A DNA stretch of 36,186 bases from Alistipes sp. GTDB lineage: Bacteria > Bacteroidota > Bacteroidia > Bacteroidales > Rikenellaceae. How positions within the stretch are numbered: the stretch's first letter is position 1; every line of letters starts with the position of its first letter. The notes under the pieces were generated by a model that saw only the letters and a program-made list of their open reading frames with translations, was not told the DNA's origin and did no database searches. Positions 15,886-22,956 of the stretch are shown here, piece after piece. Both the position numbers and the translations under genes were made by a program. The DNA lies in assembly GCA_019422485.1 (NCBI GenBank), contig JAHZDG010000007.1:39369-75554 (forward strand), in the 5' to 3' direction.

Positions 15886-16394
15886 GGTCGTATTTTTAAG
15901 AATGAATAAAACTTGTACCCTCCTATGGCAAGAACTGTTACGGCCAAGATCTGTCCGAGTCTGCACCATAACTTTTGCCACCAGGTGAGTCGGTTTACCT
16001 CCACGGTGCGGACCTCGGTGTGACTTGTTCGAGTATCCTTTTCCACATACCTGTCTTTCAGGGCCAGGTAAATGGCCTGGGAATCGATCCGAGCCGTGGC
16101 AGTGAGTACATTGTCGCGGATCTCGACCTGGGGCGGCTCCACCCGTTGACCGCTCCGGTACCGGAGCAGCTCACGGATATGAGCCTGTCCCAGCGAGTCG
16201 CATTCAATCAGTGCGCGCAGCATTGCGCTGTCAGCCTCGATCTTCACCACCGTGTCGCGTATCCTTTCGGTCACCGTCACAATGGCGGAGGTATCCGATC
16301 GGCTGACGCCCCTCTGCAGGCGCGTTGCCCGACAGGCGCTCATCATCAGGGCGGCACACAGTAGCAGGACGACTGAAAATCTCGTTTTTCTCAT
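15882..16394 (-). CDS. Putative unimolecular spanin (lipobox plus C-terminal membrane helix)
   Basis: The 170-residue protein (start MRKTRF) has a lipoprotein signal with lipobox ALMMSAC (Cys near residue 21), a periplasmic part of about 110 residues with predicted helices (TVTERIRDTVVKIEADSAMLRALIECDSLGQAHIRELL), and one C-terminal membrane helix (ILAVTVLAIGGYKFYSFL) with a short basic tail. An outer-membrane lipid anchor at one end and an inner-membrane helix at the other is the topology of u-spanins such as T1 gp11, which fuse the two membranes in the last lysis step. It lies next to the holin, whose 3' end it overlaps by 164 bases. Confidence 0.7.
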   Translation of the reverse strand: MRKTRFSVVLLLCAALMMSACRATRLQRGVSRSDTSAIVTVTERIRDTVVKIEADSAMLRALIECDSLGQAHIRELLRYRSGQRVEPPQVEIRDNVLTATARIDSQAIYLALKDRYVEKDTRTSHTEVRTVEVNRLTWWQKLWCRLGQILAVTVLAIGGYKFYSFLKIRP

Positions 16395-16794
16395 CGATGA
16401 TCTCCTGTAAAACATCTCCCGAGCTCCGGCCACGAATCAGCTTGATGATTTTGATAAATACCGGATGTCCGGTGATGACGGCAAAATTTTCCAAAATGGA
16501 AAGAAACTCGACGGCACAAATGAATCCGGCTACCAGACGATGAGGTGCCATCCAGTCGACGTCCAACACCTGTTCTGCCCAAAAGGCCATCAGTACAGCT
16601 CCGATGTAGCAGATCAGTTTAAGAACGCTCTTGCGAAGCCGTCGAGACGATCGTGGAACATGCCGGTGCGAAGAGGCTGCAATGCCAGTGATCAGGTCGA
16701 CCGCAACAAATCCAAGCATCAGAACGAAGATCTCTGAAACCGGGGAGAAATAGGCCACCAGGGCCAGAATCATTTTCATCGGTATCTTTCCCAT
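16231..16794 (-). CDS. Phage holin
   Basis: The 187-residue product begins with a stretch typical of the toxin-secretion/phage-lysis holin family: several hydrophobic segments (MKMILALVAYFSPVSEIFVLMLGFVAVDLITGIAA, VLKLICYIGAVLMAFWAEQVL, RLVAGFICAVEFLSILENFAVITG). It would permeabilise the inner membrane to release the amidase. The last 50 residues are hydrophilic and arise from a region that also encodes the spanin in another frame. This tail makes the protein longer than the usual 130-150 residues of the family and may be dispensable. Confidence 0.8.
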   Translation of the reverse strand: MGKIPMKMILALVAYFSPVSEIFVLMLGFVAVDLITGIAASSHRHVPRSSRRLRKSVLKLICYIGAVLMAFWAEQVLDVDWMAPHRLVAGFICAVEFLSILENFAVITGHPVFIKIIKLIRGRSSGDVLQEIIDEKNEIFSRPATVCRPDDERLSGNAPAEGRQPIGYLRHCDGDRKDTRHGGEDRG

Positions 16795-16799
16795 GGTGA

Positions 16800-17669
16800 T
16801 TATGCGGGATCCTTACCCGAATAAATGGCGCCGATATACTTGTTTCGAATCGGCAGTGCCGTAAAGCGCTGCTGATAGCCAATTACATCCCCGCGCTGTT
16901 CAGGATCATTGTATTTGGCGAACACTTCGGTGGTGCCAATGGCTCTCATGACCTCTTTGTCGCAGTAAATCAGCGAAGCCTGGGTATCTTTGGATTTATC
17001 CAGGGCGGCACCGAAAGCCTTTTTCTGCTGCGTCGTGGTATCGAACCACGGGAGGCAGCTGGATGAGAAAAGAGCCATCCCGAACAGGTCTCCTTTAGCC
17101 AAAACCTCGCGGTACAACTTCATGTCTTCAAGCATCAGGTCTGCCCCATGAATCGGGTTGAGAATGACTACCACCGAAGAGGGATCGATGTCGAAGCTCA
17201 AAAACCTGGCGCGCATGGTAAGGAAGTCCTCAAAAGATGCCGCTTTCAGTCCTGCTTTATTGTTCGCCCCGGAAGTCACCATTACCGGCGTAAGGTCCCC
17301 ATTTTGGGTAGGGCACCAGTTATGTGCAGCGTAAGTGGCTGTTTTGGTACGAAGCGCATTACGGTGACCGCGTACAACAGTTTCACCCTTATCGTAGGAA
17401 AGTTCCTTCGTTTCGAGGTTGCGAACCACGGTGTTCTTTGTGTCGAATGTATGCAGGGGAAGTTCCAGCGGGGTATCCGTGCGGGATTCCGTAGCAATGG
17501 GATAGCTTACGTTATCGATCAGTACCTCGGGGTCGATGCCTGCTTCCGCCAAATTGATTTTGTTGTTCTCGACCAAAGGCGACATATCTGTCGATCGAGA
17601 CAAAAAGGAGTTATTCGGGATATACCCCTCCATGATCTTGTCAGTCCAGATTTGCTTTTCAATAGCCAT
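16800..17669 (-). CDS. Major head protein (Mu gpT type)
   Basis: The 289-residue protein follows the protease/scaffold gene and resembles Mu-type major head subunits: an N-terminal arm (KQIWTDKIMEGYIPNNSFLSRS), THTFDTKNTVVRNLETKEL-like strands and a VVVILNPIHGADLMLEDMKLYREVL helix with the fold expected for HK97-like coats. It is probably the most abundant virion protein. Codon use here is GC-rich, as in the neighbouring head genes. The holin gene follows after 5 bases. Confidence 0.82.
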   Translation of the reverse strand: MAIEKQIWTDKIMEGYIPNNSFLSRSTDMSPLVENNKINLAEAGIDPEVLIDNVSYPIATESRTDTPLELPLHTFDTKNTVVRNLETKELSYDKGETVVRGHRNALRTKTATYAAHNWCPTQNGDLTPVMVTSGANNKAGLKAASFEDFLTMRARFLSFDIDPSSVVVILNPIHGADLMLEDMKLYREVLAKGDLFGMALFSSSCLPWFDTTTQQKKAFGAALDKSKDTQASLIYCDKEVMRAIGTTEVFAKYNDPEQRGDVIGYQQRFTALPIRNKYIGAIYSGKDPA

Positions 17670-17687
17670 TGTGTAAAGGTGTTTGGG

Positions 17688-18668
17688 TTAGCGTACTTTT
17701 TTGATCTGCTCGAATGTTTCGGGCTCCTGAGTTCGGATTCTGGCCAGTTCTTCAGGGTCTTCTTTGAGCCACTTTAGCAGGGTCCATTTGGCGCGATCCT
17801 GAGGAATGCTTCCTCCCGCCAGCGGAGAGATCTTTTCGGAAAGGGTGATTTTTTCAGGGATAGCCTTCAGTGTCTTTTCTGCCAGGTCGTAGTTGCTGAT
17901 GGCCAGTTCGATGTACAAATCTTTGACGTCGGCAGTAATGCGACCCGTGTCGATGGCCATCCCCACCAGACTTTCGGCTTTTGAGCGGATAGCCTCGAGG
18001 GCCTCCTGTTCCAGTTTGGCCACCTTGTCGTTGGCGGCTTTCAGGTTAGCGCTCATCTTGACAACAGCGGCGCTGAGCGCTTCGGTGGAGATATCCGCCG
18101 AAGGGAGTCCGAGGGCAAGTGCAGCCTCGGCACTAAGAGTGATTTTGTCCATGAGTTTGGGTTTTGGAATGATGCCCGGCGCTTTGCTCTGGGCGCTGAG
18201 CTTGACGATATGGTCCAGATGGAGCCGGACGTCCTCTTCGCGAACAGGCTCCCGTTTGGTGTCATAGATCTTCAGGGACAGAGCCCCTGCATTCGACGGA
18301 ATAGGCGTGACCGACGCCTCGACCATTTCCCAGCGAGTGACATAGAGATCCTCGGTTCCCGTGACCGGGTTTTTTCGCCATTCGGCCTCCAGGGGAATGA
18401 TCCCTGGCGAGGCTCCGCGCAAAAAACCGCGTTCCACCTGGCCCTTTCGCTCTGCACCCAAAGCCGTACCATCATCGAAAACAGGATCAGCCATCAGGCA
18501 GTTCGATTCCGTTCGCAGTTTTTCCCATCCTCCGATGAGCCGATCCATGTCGTGGTTGTCGAGCATCACGGGATTGTCGTTGAAGCGGTCGAATTGCCCT
18601 CCAGAGTTGAGCAGATAGAAGCCGTGGGAGTTTTTCTGGGTCTCGTCGTTAAGTACGAAAGGTTTCAT
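17688..18668 (-). CDS. Prohead protease with C-terminal scaffold (Mu gpI type)
   Basis: This 326-residue protein has an N-terminal U35-like protease domain: NPVMLDNHDMDRLIGGWEK carries the candidate histidine, and GFLRGASPGIIP with VTRWEMVEASVTPIPSNAGALSL is the usual serine-containing end. The C-terminal half is helical and charged (LKAANDKVAKLEQEALEAIRSKAESL), as in scaffolds. In Mu the scaffold gpZ is the C-terminal part of gene I. ATG at 18666-18668 is chosen over an upstream TTG. It is the first gene of the leftward late operon, 9 bases from a predicted transcription start. Confidence 0.82.
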   Translation of the reverse strand: MKPFVLNDETQKNSHGFYLLNSGGQFDRFNDNPVMLDNHDMDRLIGGWEKLRTESNCLMADPVFDDGTALGAERKGQVERGFLRGASPGIIPLEAEWRKNPVTGTEDLYVTRWEMVEASVTPIPSNAGALSLKIYDTKREPVREEDVRLHLDHIVKLSAQSKAPGIIPKPKLMDKITLSAEAALALGLPSADISTEALSAAVVKMSANLKAANDKVAKLEQEALEAIRSKAESLVGMAIDTGRITADVKDLYIELAISNYDLAEKTLKAIPEKITLSEKISPLAGGSIPQDRAKWTLLKWLKEDPEELARIRTQEPETFEQIKKVR

Positions 18669-18683
18669 TTGTTGAATTTTCGG

Positions 18684-18691
18684 CAAACGTA
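18684..18691 (-). promoter_or_regulatory. -7 box for the leftward head/tail operon
   Basis: CAAACGTA on the plus strand reads TACGTTTG on the minus strand, an exact TAnnTTTG. CAAA at 18706-18709 gives a TTTG 14 nt further upstream, the same short gap as at 4466-4491. The predicted start near 18677 leaves a leader of only about 9 bases. Confidence 0.5.
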
Positions 18692-18712
18692 CTTTCGGCA
18701 GCTAACAAACTG

Positions 18713-18743
18713 AAACAGAGTGTACAAACTGTACACTCTGTTT
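18713..18743. promoter_or_regulatory. 14-bp inverted repeat between divergent late operons (operator candidate)
   Basis: AAACAGAGTGTACA and its exact complement flank the 3-base spacer AAC. The flanking genes diverge, so a terminator is not needed here. The site overlaps the region upstream of the leftward -7 box and lies 47 bases before the rightward ATG. It is well placed to bind a dimeric late-gene activator or repressor acting on both operons. Confidence 0.55.
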
Positions 18744-18789
18744 ATTCGACGCCTTTTTTTGAGGCATTTTTGCCCCAAAATGATGAGCT

Positions 18790-19254
18790 ATGGCCAAAGC
18801 AAAAGAAGAGGGAAAATGCGGATTGAGAAATCCTGAAAAATACGAATACGCCTATCTGCTTTTCATGCAGAAAAAAACAGGAAAGGAGATCTGCGAAAAA
18901 GTTCATATCTCCCCGGCCACTTTTCAAAAGTGGCGCGATGATGATGCCTGGAGTGAAAAGCGGGCTGCACGAACAGTATCCATCGATTCCCTGATTACGA
19001 AAACCCTTAAAAGAATCGATGAGTTGCTTGATCAGGAAGATTTCAATGCCGACGCCTTTGCAAAGGCTGTCAACCAACTGAAAACCCTGAAACAGGGTGC
19101 AAGTGTAGATGACAAGATCATGGCATACATGGATTTCGGAGACTTCCTGATTGAACAGATGCCCAATGAGGTAAACATCACCGAAGAGTTCATCAAAACA
19201 GTAACCCGGATGCAGGATCTCTACATCCTCAAACTCCTGAAAAATGGCCAATGA
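18790..19254 (+). CDS. Terminase small subunit-like protein (Mu gp27 position)
   Basis: The 154-residue protein has a helix-turn-helix near residues 30-55 (KTGKEICEKVHISPATFQKWRDDDAW), as expected for a DNA-recognising small terminase subunit, and a helical C-terminus. It directly precedes and overlaps the gp28-like large subunit by 11 bases, as in Mu. It begins the rightward packaging cluster. In Mu, packaging starts near the left end and takes in flanking host DNA. Confidence 0.75.
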   Translation: MAKAKEEGKCGLRNPEKYEYAYLLFMQKKTGKEICEKVHISPATFQKWRDDDAWSEKRAARTVSIDSLITKTLKRIDELLDQEDFNADAFAKAVNQLKTLKQGASVDDKIMAYMDFGDFLIEQMPNEVNITEEFIKTVTRMQDLYILKLLKNGQ

Positions 19255-20752
19255 TGTAGACAAGAAACTATGGGAAAGGTGGCAGGAACGAAAAAATAGA
19301 ATCCTGTCCCAAAACTTTTCCTTTACCGAAACCTCGGCCCAACGGGATGCCCGCATCGAGCGGGCCCGGAAAGATTATTCCTATTTTGTTGAAACCTATT
19401 TCCCACATTTGGCCAAATGCAAATGCGGGAAATTCCAGCTTGACGCCGCCCGTTATCTGTTAAAAAACAAAAATACCCGTGCCGTATTCGAGTGGGCGCG
19501 GGGGCATGCCAAAAGCACACACCTGTCGCTATTGATTCCATTGTGGCTCAAAATCCAAAAGGACAGGCAGATCAATGTCATGGTATTGGTATCGAAAAGC
19601 GAGGATGCGGCTATCCGCCTGCTTTCGGACCTTCAGGCAGAGCTGGAGTTTAACGAATTATACCGAAGGGATTTCGGCAACCAGGTCAAACACGGAAGTT
19701 GGGCAAACGGGGAATTTTATACCGAGGACGGTTGTATGTTTATCGCTTTCGGACGAGGACAAACTCCTCGTGGCATTAAGGATCGGGGACGCCGTCCCGA
19801 CTACATTGTCATCGACGATATCGATGACGACGAGATTGTGCGAAACGGGAATCGGATCGGCCAGGCGTTCGACTGGTGCCTCGAGGCTTTACTGGGAACC
19901 ATGACAGCCGGACGGGGACGTTTCGTCATGGTCGGAAACCGCATCGGAAAGGATAGCATACTATCCCGCATGGCCGAGCGCCCAGGCGTGTATCATACCA
20001 CGGTAAATGCCGTAGATAAGTATGGCGAGCCATCTTGGCCGGAACATTACAACCGGGAGGAATTCGCCAAATTGCGTCTGTTTATGGGGGAACGTCGTTT
20101 CCAAAAAGAGTACATGAACAATCCGATCAACGAAGGCGCAATTTTCCTCAAAAAGCACATTCGATATGGCAAGATACTCGATTTAAAGCAGTATCGCAGT
20201 TTGATTTGCTACACCGACCCGTCCTTCAAAAACTCCACAAACTCGGACTTCAAAGCCACTATGTTGGTCGGGAAAACACCCACGGGAGAATATCATGTTC
20301 TGAAAGCGTACGCCGACCAGACCAGTGTTAGTGCCATGGTTGCCTGGCATTACGACATACATAGCTGGGTGAACGGACGAGTCCCGGTAATGTACTACAT
20401 GGAGAGTAATTTCCTTCAGGATCTGATTCTCGAAGAGTTCCGTAAAACAGGAAACGAATGTGGATTTCATATTCCGATCCGGGGTGATTCGCGCAAAAAA
20501 CCGGAAAAATTCGCCCGAATTGAAGCTATGCAACCTCTTTTTGAGCGAGGTCTGATCCTGTTGAATCAGACAGAGGAAAAGTCACCGGGCATGATCCGGC
20601 TCGAAGAGCAACTGTTGATGTTCGAGCGGGGAAGTCGTGCTCATGATGATGCTCCCGACGCCTTGGAAGGAGCGATATTCCTGTTAACCCGCCGGGCGGC
20701 CGCAGGCACATCCACATACCGCTGCGCCAGTCGGCCAAACCGCAGATACTAA
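19244..20752 (+). CDS. Terminase large subunit (Mu gp28 type)
   Basis: The 502-residue protein has the ATPase signature of large terminases: a deviant Walker A (FEWARGHAKST, about residue 84-94) and Walker B (DYIVIDDIDDDE, near 186). The C-terminal nuclease part shows CYTDPSF with an aspartate and ends with HDDAPDALEGAIFLL, the typical third acidic motif. It pumps DNA into the prohead. The N-terminus contains CKCGKF, perhaps a small metal site. Length is near that of Mu gp28. Confidence 0.88.
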   Translation: MANDVDKKLWERWQERKNRILSQNFSFTETSAQRDARIERARKDYSYFVETYFPHLAKCKCGKFQLDAARYLLKNKNTRAVFEWARGHAKSTHLSLLIPLWLKIQKDRQINVMVLVSKSEDAAIRLLSDLQAELEFNELYRRDFGNQVKHGSWANGEFYTEDGCMFIAFGRGQTPRGIKDRGRRPDYIVIDDIDDDEIVRNGNRIGQAFDWCLEALLGTMTAGRGRFVMVGNRIGKDSILSRMAERPGVYHTTVNAVDKYGEPSWPEHYNREEFAKLRLFMGERRFQKEYMNNPINEGAIFLKKHIRYGKILDLKQYRSLICYTDPSFKNSTNSDFKATMLVGKTPTGEYHVLKAYADQTSVSAMVAWHYDIHSWVNGRVPVMYYMESNFLQDLILEEFRKTGNECGFHIPIRGDSRKKPEKFARIEAMQPLFERGLILLNQTEEKSPGMIRLEEQLLMFERGSRAHDDAPDALEGAIFLLTRRAAAGTSTYRCASRPNRRY

Positions 20753-20770
20753 CCCAAACCCTATACGACC

Positions 20771-21220
20771 ATGCGAAAGATCAATTACATCGTGCTGCAT
20801 TGCAGCGCCACCAAACAGGGGAAAAAGCTTACTGTCGATGACCTCGACAAAATGCACCGTGCTCGCGGCTGGAGAAAGATCGGCTATCATTACGTCATCT
20901 ATCTCGACGGATCGATCCATCAGGGGCGTGAACTCTCGGAGGTCGGTGCTCATGTGGCAGGAAATAACGCCGATAGTATCGGTATCTGTTACATCGGAGG
21001 ACTGGATGATCAGGGAAAACCTGCCGACACCCGTACAGAAGAGCAAAGGGCAGCCATATTCTACCTTCTCCAGCGTCTTCGTGAGCAGTTCCCACATGCC
21101 AAAATACTCGGACATCGGGATTTCTCCCCGGATTTGAACGGAAACGGAATCATCGAGCCGTTCGAGTACATGAAGGCCTGTCCCTGTTTCAACGCAACAG
21201 AAGAATATAAAGACCTGTAA
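20771..21220 (+). CDS. N-acetylmuramoyl-L-alanine amidase (endolysin)
   Basis: The 149-residue protein is a T7-lysozyme-like amidase_2 domain without signal peptide. The zinc ligands are visible: His10 (IVLHCSAT), His115 (ILGHRDFSPD) and Cys137 (KACPCF). GYHYVIYLDGSIHQGR is the usual active-site strand. It cleaves the bond between MurNAc and L-alanine and needs the holin for access to the cell wall. Its place inside the packaging cluster, away from holin and spanin, is unlike Mu but common in Bacteroidetes phages. Confidence 0.9.
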   Translation: MRKINYIVLHCSATKQGKKLTVDDLDKMHRARGWRKIGYHYVIYLDGSIHQGRELSEVGAHVAGNNADSIGICYIGGLDDQGKPADTRTEEQRAAIFYLLQRLREQFPHAKILGHRDFSPDLNGNGIIEPFEYMKACPCFNATEEYKDL

Positions 21221-21222
21221 CC

Positions 21223-21657
21223 ATGTTCATCGATAAAAAGGAACTGAACTCGGCCATTTACGAGTATCAACTGACGGGAATCACCCCGGATGACGCCATC
21301 GTACAGCAGGCTATCCTGGCTGCGATCAGCGAGGCGATCAGTTACCTGAACGGGAAATATGATACCCAGGCCATCTTTTCCGCTGAAGGAGAACAGCGAA
21401 ACCCACTGGTTCTCGAACACTGTAAAAGCATGGCCGTATGGTACCTGCTTCGCTTGAGCCACGCCGATGTGCTGTATGACAAAATGAAGGACTACTACAC
21501 GATGGCGATCGACTGGTTTAAAGCGGTTGCCGGAATTACGGAGTCCGGCAAGACGATTGCTCCGGATCTGCCGCTCAAAAAAGATGAAGAGGGAGATGTG
21601 CTCCTAAAAATGCGATTCGGATCCAGAGCCAAGTTTTCCCACGGATTCGATGACTGA
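21223..21657 (+). CDS. DUF1320 protein (Mu gp36 type)
   Basis: The 144-residue protein matches DUF1320: DKKELNSAIYEYQLTGITPDDAIVQQAILAAISEAISYLNGKYD at the start, and HCKSMAVWYLLRLSHAD..MKDYYTMAIDWFKAVAGI in the middle. In Mu the family member is gp36, a likely head-tail connector protein. It starts 2 bases after the amidase stop and ends just before the TTTAA boxes of the portal leader. Confidence 0.8.
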   Translation: MFIDKKELNSAIYEYQLTGITPDDAIVQQAILAAISEAISYLNGKYDTQAIFSAEGEQRNPLVLEHCKSMAVWYLLRLSHADVLYDKMKDYYTMAIDWFKAVAGITESGKTIAPDLPLKKDEEGDVLLKMRFGSRAKFSHGFDD

Positions 21658-21665
21658 CAAAACCC

Positions 21666-21691
21666 TTTAAATGCCATTTAATCGCCTTTAA
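21666..21691 (+). repeat. Phased TTTAA box triplet before the portal gene
   Basis: TTTAA occurs at 21666, 21677 and 21687 (spacing 11 and 10), each followed two or three bases later by GCC or CGCC; the ATG is at 21693. Unlike two other copies, this one is entirely intergenic. Confidence 0.55.
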
Positions 21692-21692
21692 A

Positions 21693-22925
21693 ATGCCACG
21701 AAACAATCCAAACGACAAACAGGCCGCCACGAAGTCAAAAACGCAAAATACGACGGTAAAAAGCAAAGAGCCACAAACCGCCCGACGCCGGGAGGGATAC
21801 ATCTCGCAGATCGTCCCCAAGACAATCTCCCGGACCCGTTCCGACATCGCTACCTGGAAGAGCGCCCTGCGTTCAGCCGACAACGTCGACAATCCGCGGC
21901 GCACGAAGCTGCAACGACTCTACGACGATATACTCACCGATGCACACCTGAGTGCCCTGATCGAGTTGCGCTACCAGCATGTACTATCCACTGCTTTCAC
22001 TCTCAAGCGCAATGGGAAGACGGATGAGGAGGCTACAGATCGCCTGGCCCGGTCGCAATGGCGCACCAGGTTGGACCGTCTGATGTTGGGTGTGGATCTA
22101 AGGGGCGACACACTGGTCGAATGGACGACATCCCCGAAAGGAACCCTGCAGGTGAACCTGTTGCCATATACGAACATCGTTCCGGAGCAGGGCCTGCTGC
22201 TGCTCAATGAAGATGACAGCCGCGGGATTAAATATCGAGAACTCAGAGAATACGGGACCTGGTTGCTGGAGTTCGGTGACCCGAACGACTACGGATTGTT
22301 GAACAAGGCGATTCCGCACGTGCTTTTTATGCGCTTTGCTCAATCGTGCTGGTCGGAACTCTGCGAGATCTACGGCATCCCGCCCAGGGTGATGAAAACA
22401 AACACCCAGGACCCAGAAATGCTCGACCGGGCCGAAGCCATGATGCGCGAAATGGGATCTGCAGCCTGGTTTATCATCGATGAGAACGAATCTTTCGAGT
22501 TCGCCAGGGGGGCCGACACCAACGGAGACGTTTATCGCAACCTGATGAGTGTATGTAAAGAGGCCCTCTCTATGCTGATCAACGGCGCGGTGATCGGACA
22601 GGATACCGTCAACGGGAACCGAAGTAAGGAGGAAACCAGCCTCAAGCTGTTCGATAAGATCATTCAGGCCGACAAGAGACGCCTCGAAGGGTATTACAAC
22701 GAGATCGTGATCCCTTCTCTGGAGCGTATCGGATGGTTAGCCCCAGGGCTGGTCTATGAAATGCAGCCCGAAGAGGATCTCGAAAAACTATGGAAGCAGA
22801 CCCACGAAGCCATGCAATACTACGACGTGGATCCTGCCTGGGTCAAGGACAAGTTCGGGATCGAGGTTACAGGCAAGAGGGAGCCCGCCACGATGCAGAC
22901 TCTGAGTGCCGGTTTTTTCGACTAA
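21693..22925 (+). CDS. Portal protein (DUF935, Mu gp29 type)
   Basis: The 410-residue product matches DUF935 portals: PRRTKLQRLYDDILTDAHLSALIELRYQ, WTTSPKGTLQVNLLPYTNIVPEQGLLLL, then IPPRVMKTNTQDPEMLDRAEAMMREMG and a helical C-terminus with INGAVIGQDTVNGNRSKEETSLKLF. The ring of 12 forms the DNA gate at one head vertex. Its last sense codons are GGT TTT TTC GAC TAA. The run T TTT TTC is an in-phase slippery heptamer that leads into the MuF frame, so a share of portals may carry the MuF domain as a C-terminal extension. Confidence 0.88.
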   Translation: MPRNNPNDKQAATKSKTQNTTVKSKEPQTARRREGYISQIVPKTISRTRSDIATWKSALRSADNVDNPRRTKLQRLYDDILTDAHLSALIELRYQHVLSTAFTLKRNGKTDEEATDRLARSQWRTRLDRLMLGVDLRGDTLVEWTTSPKGTLQVNLLPYTNIVPEQGLLLLNEDDSRGIKYRELREYGTWLLEFGDPNDYGLLNKAIPHVLFMRFAQSCWSELCEIYGIPPRVMKTNTQDPEMLDRAEAMMREMGSAAWFIIDENESFEFARGADTNGDVYRNLMSVCKEALSMLINGAVIGQDTVNGNRSKEETSLKLFDKIIQADKRRLEGYYNEIVIPSLERIGWLAPGLVYEMQPEEDLEKLWKQTHEAMQYYDVDPAWVKDKFGIEVTGKREPATMQTLSAGFFD

Positions 22926-22956
22926 GCCCCTCGTATCATATCCTGCACGAGGGGCT
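22913..22956 (+). promoter_or_regulatory. -1 ribosomal frameshift signal joining portal and MuF
   Basis: The slippery heptamer T TTT TTC (22913-22919) is in the portal frame. A 5-nt spacer is followed by a perfect 10-bp stem: AGCCCCTCGT (22925-22934), 12-nt loop, ACGAGGGGCT (22947-22956). The portal stop TAA lies between slippery site and stem. The -1 frame is open to 24583. Confidence 0.7.
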
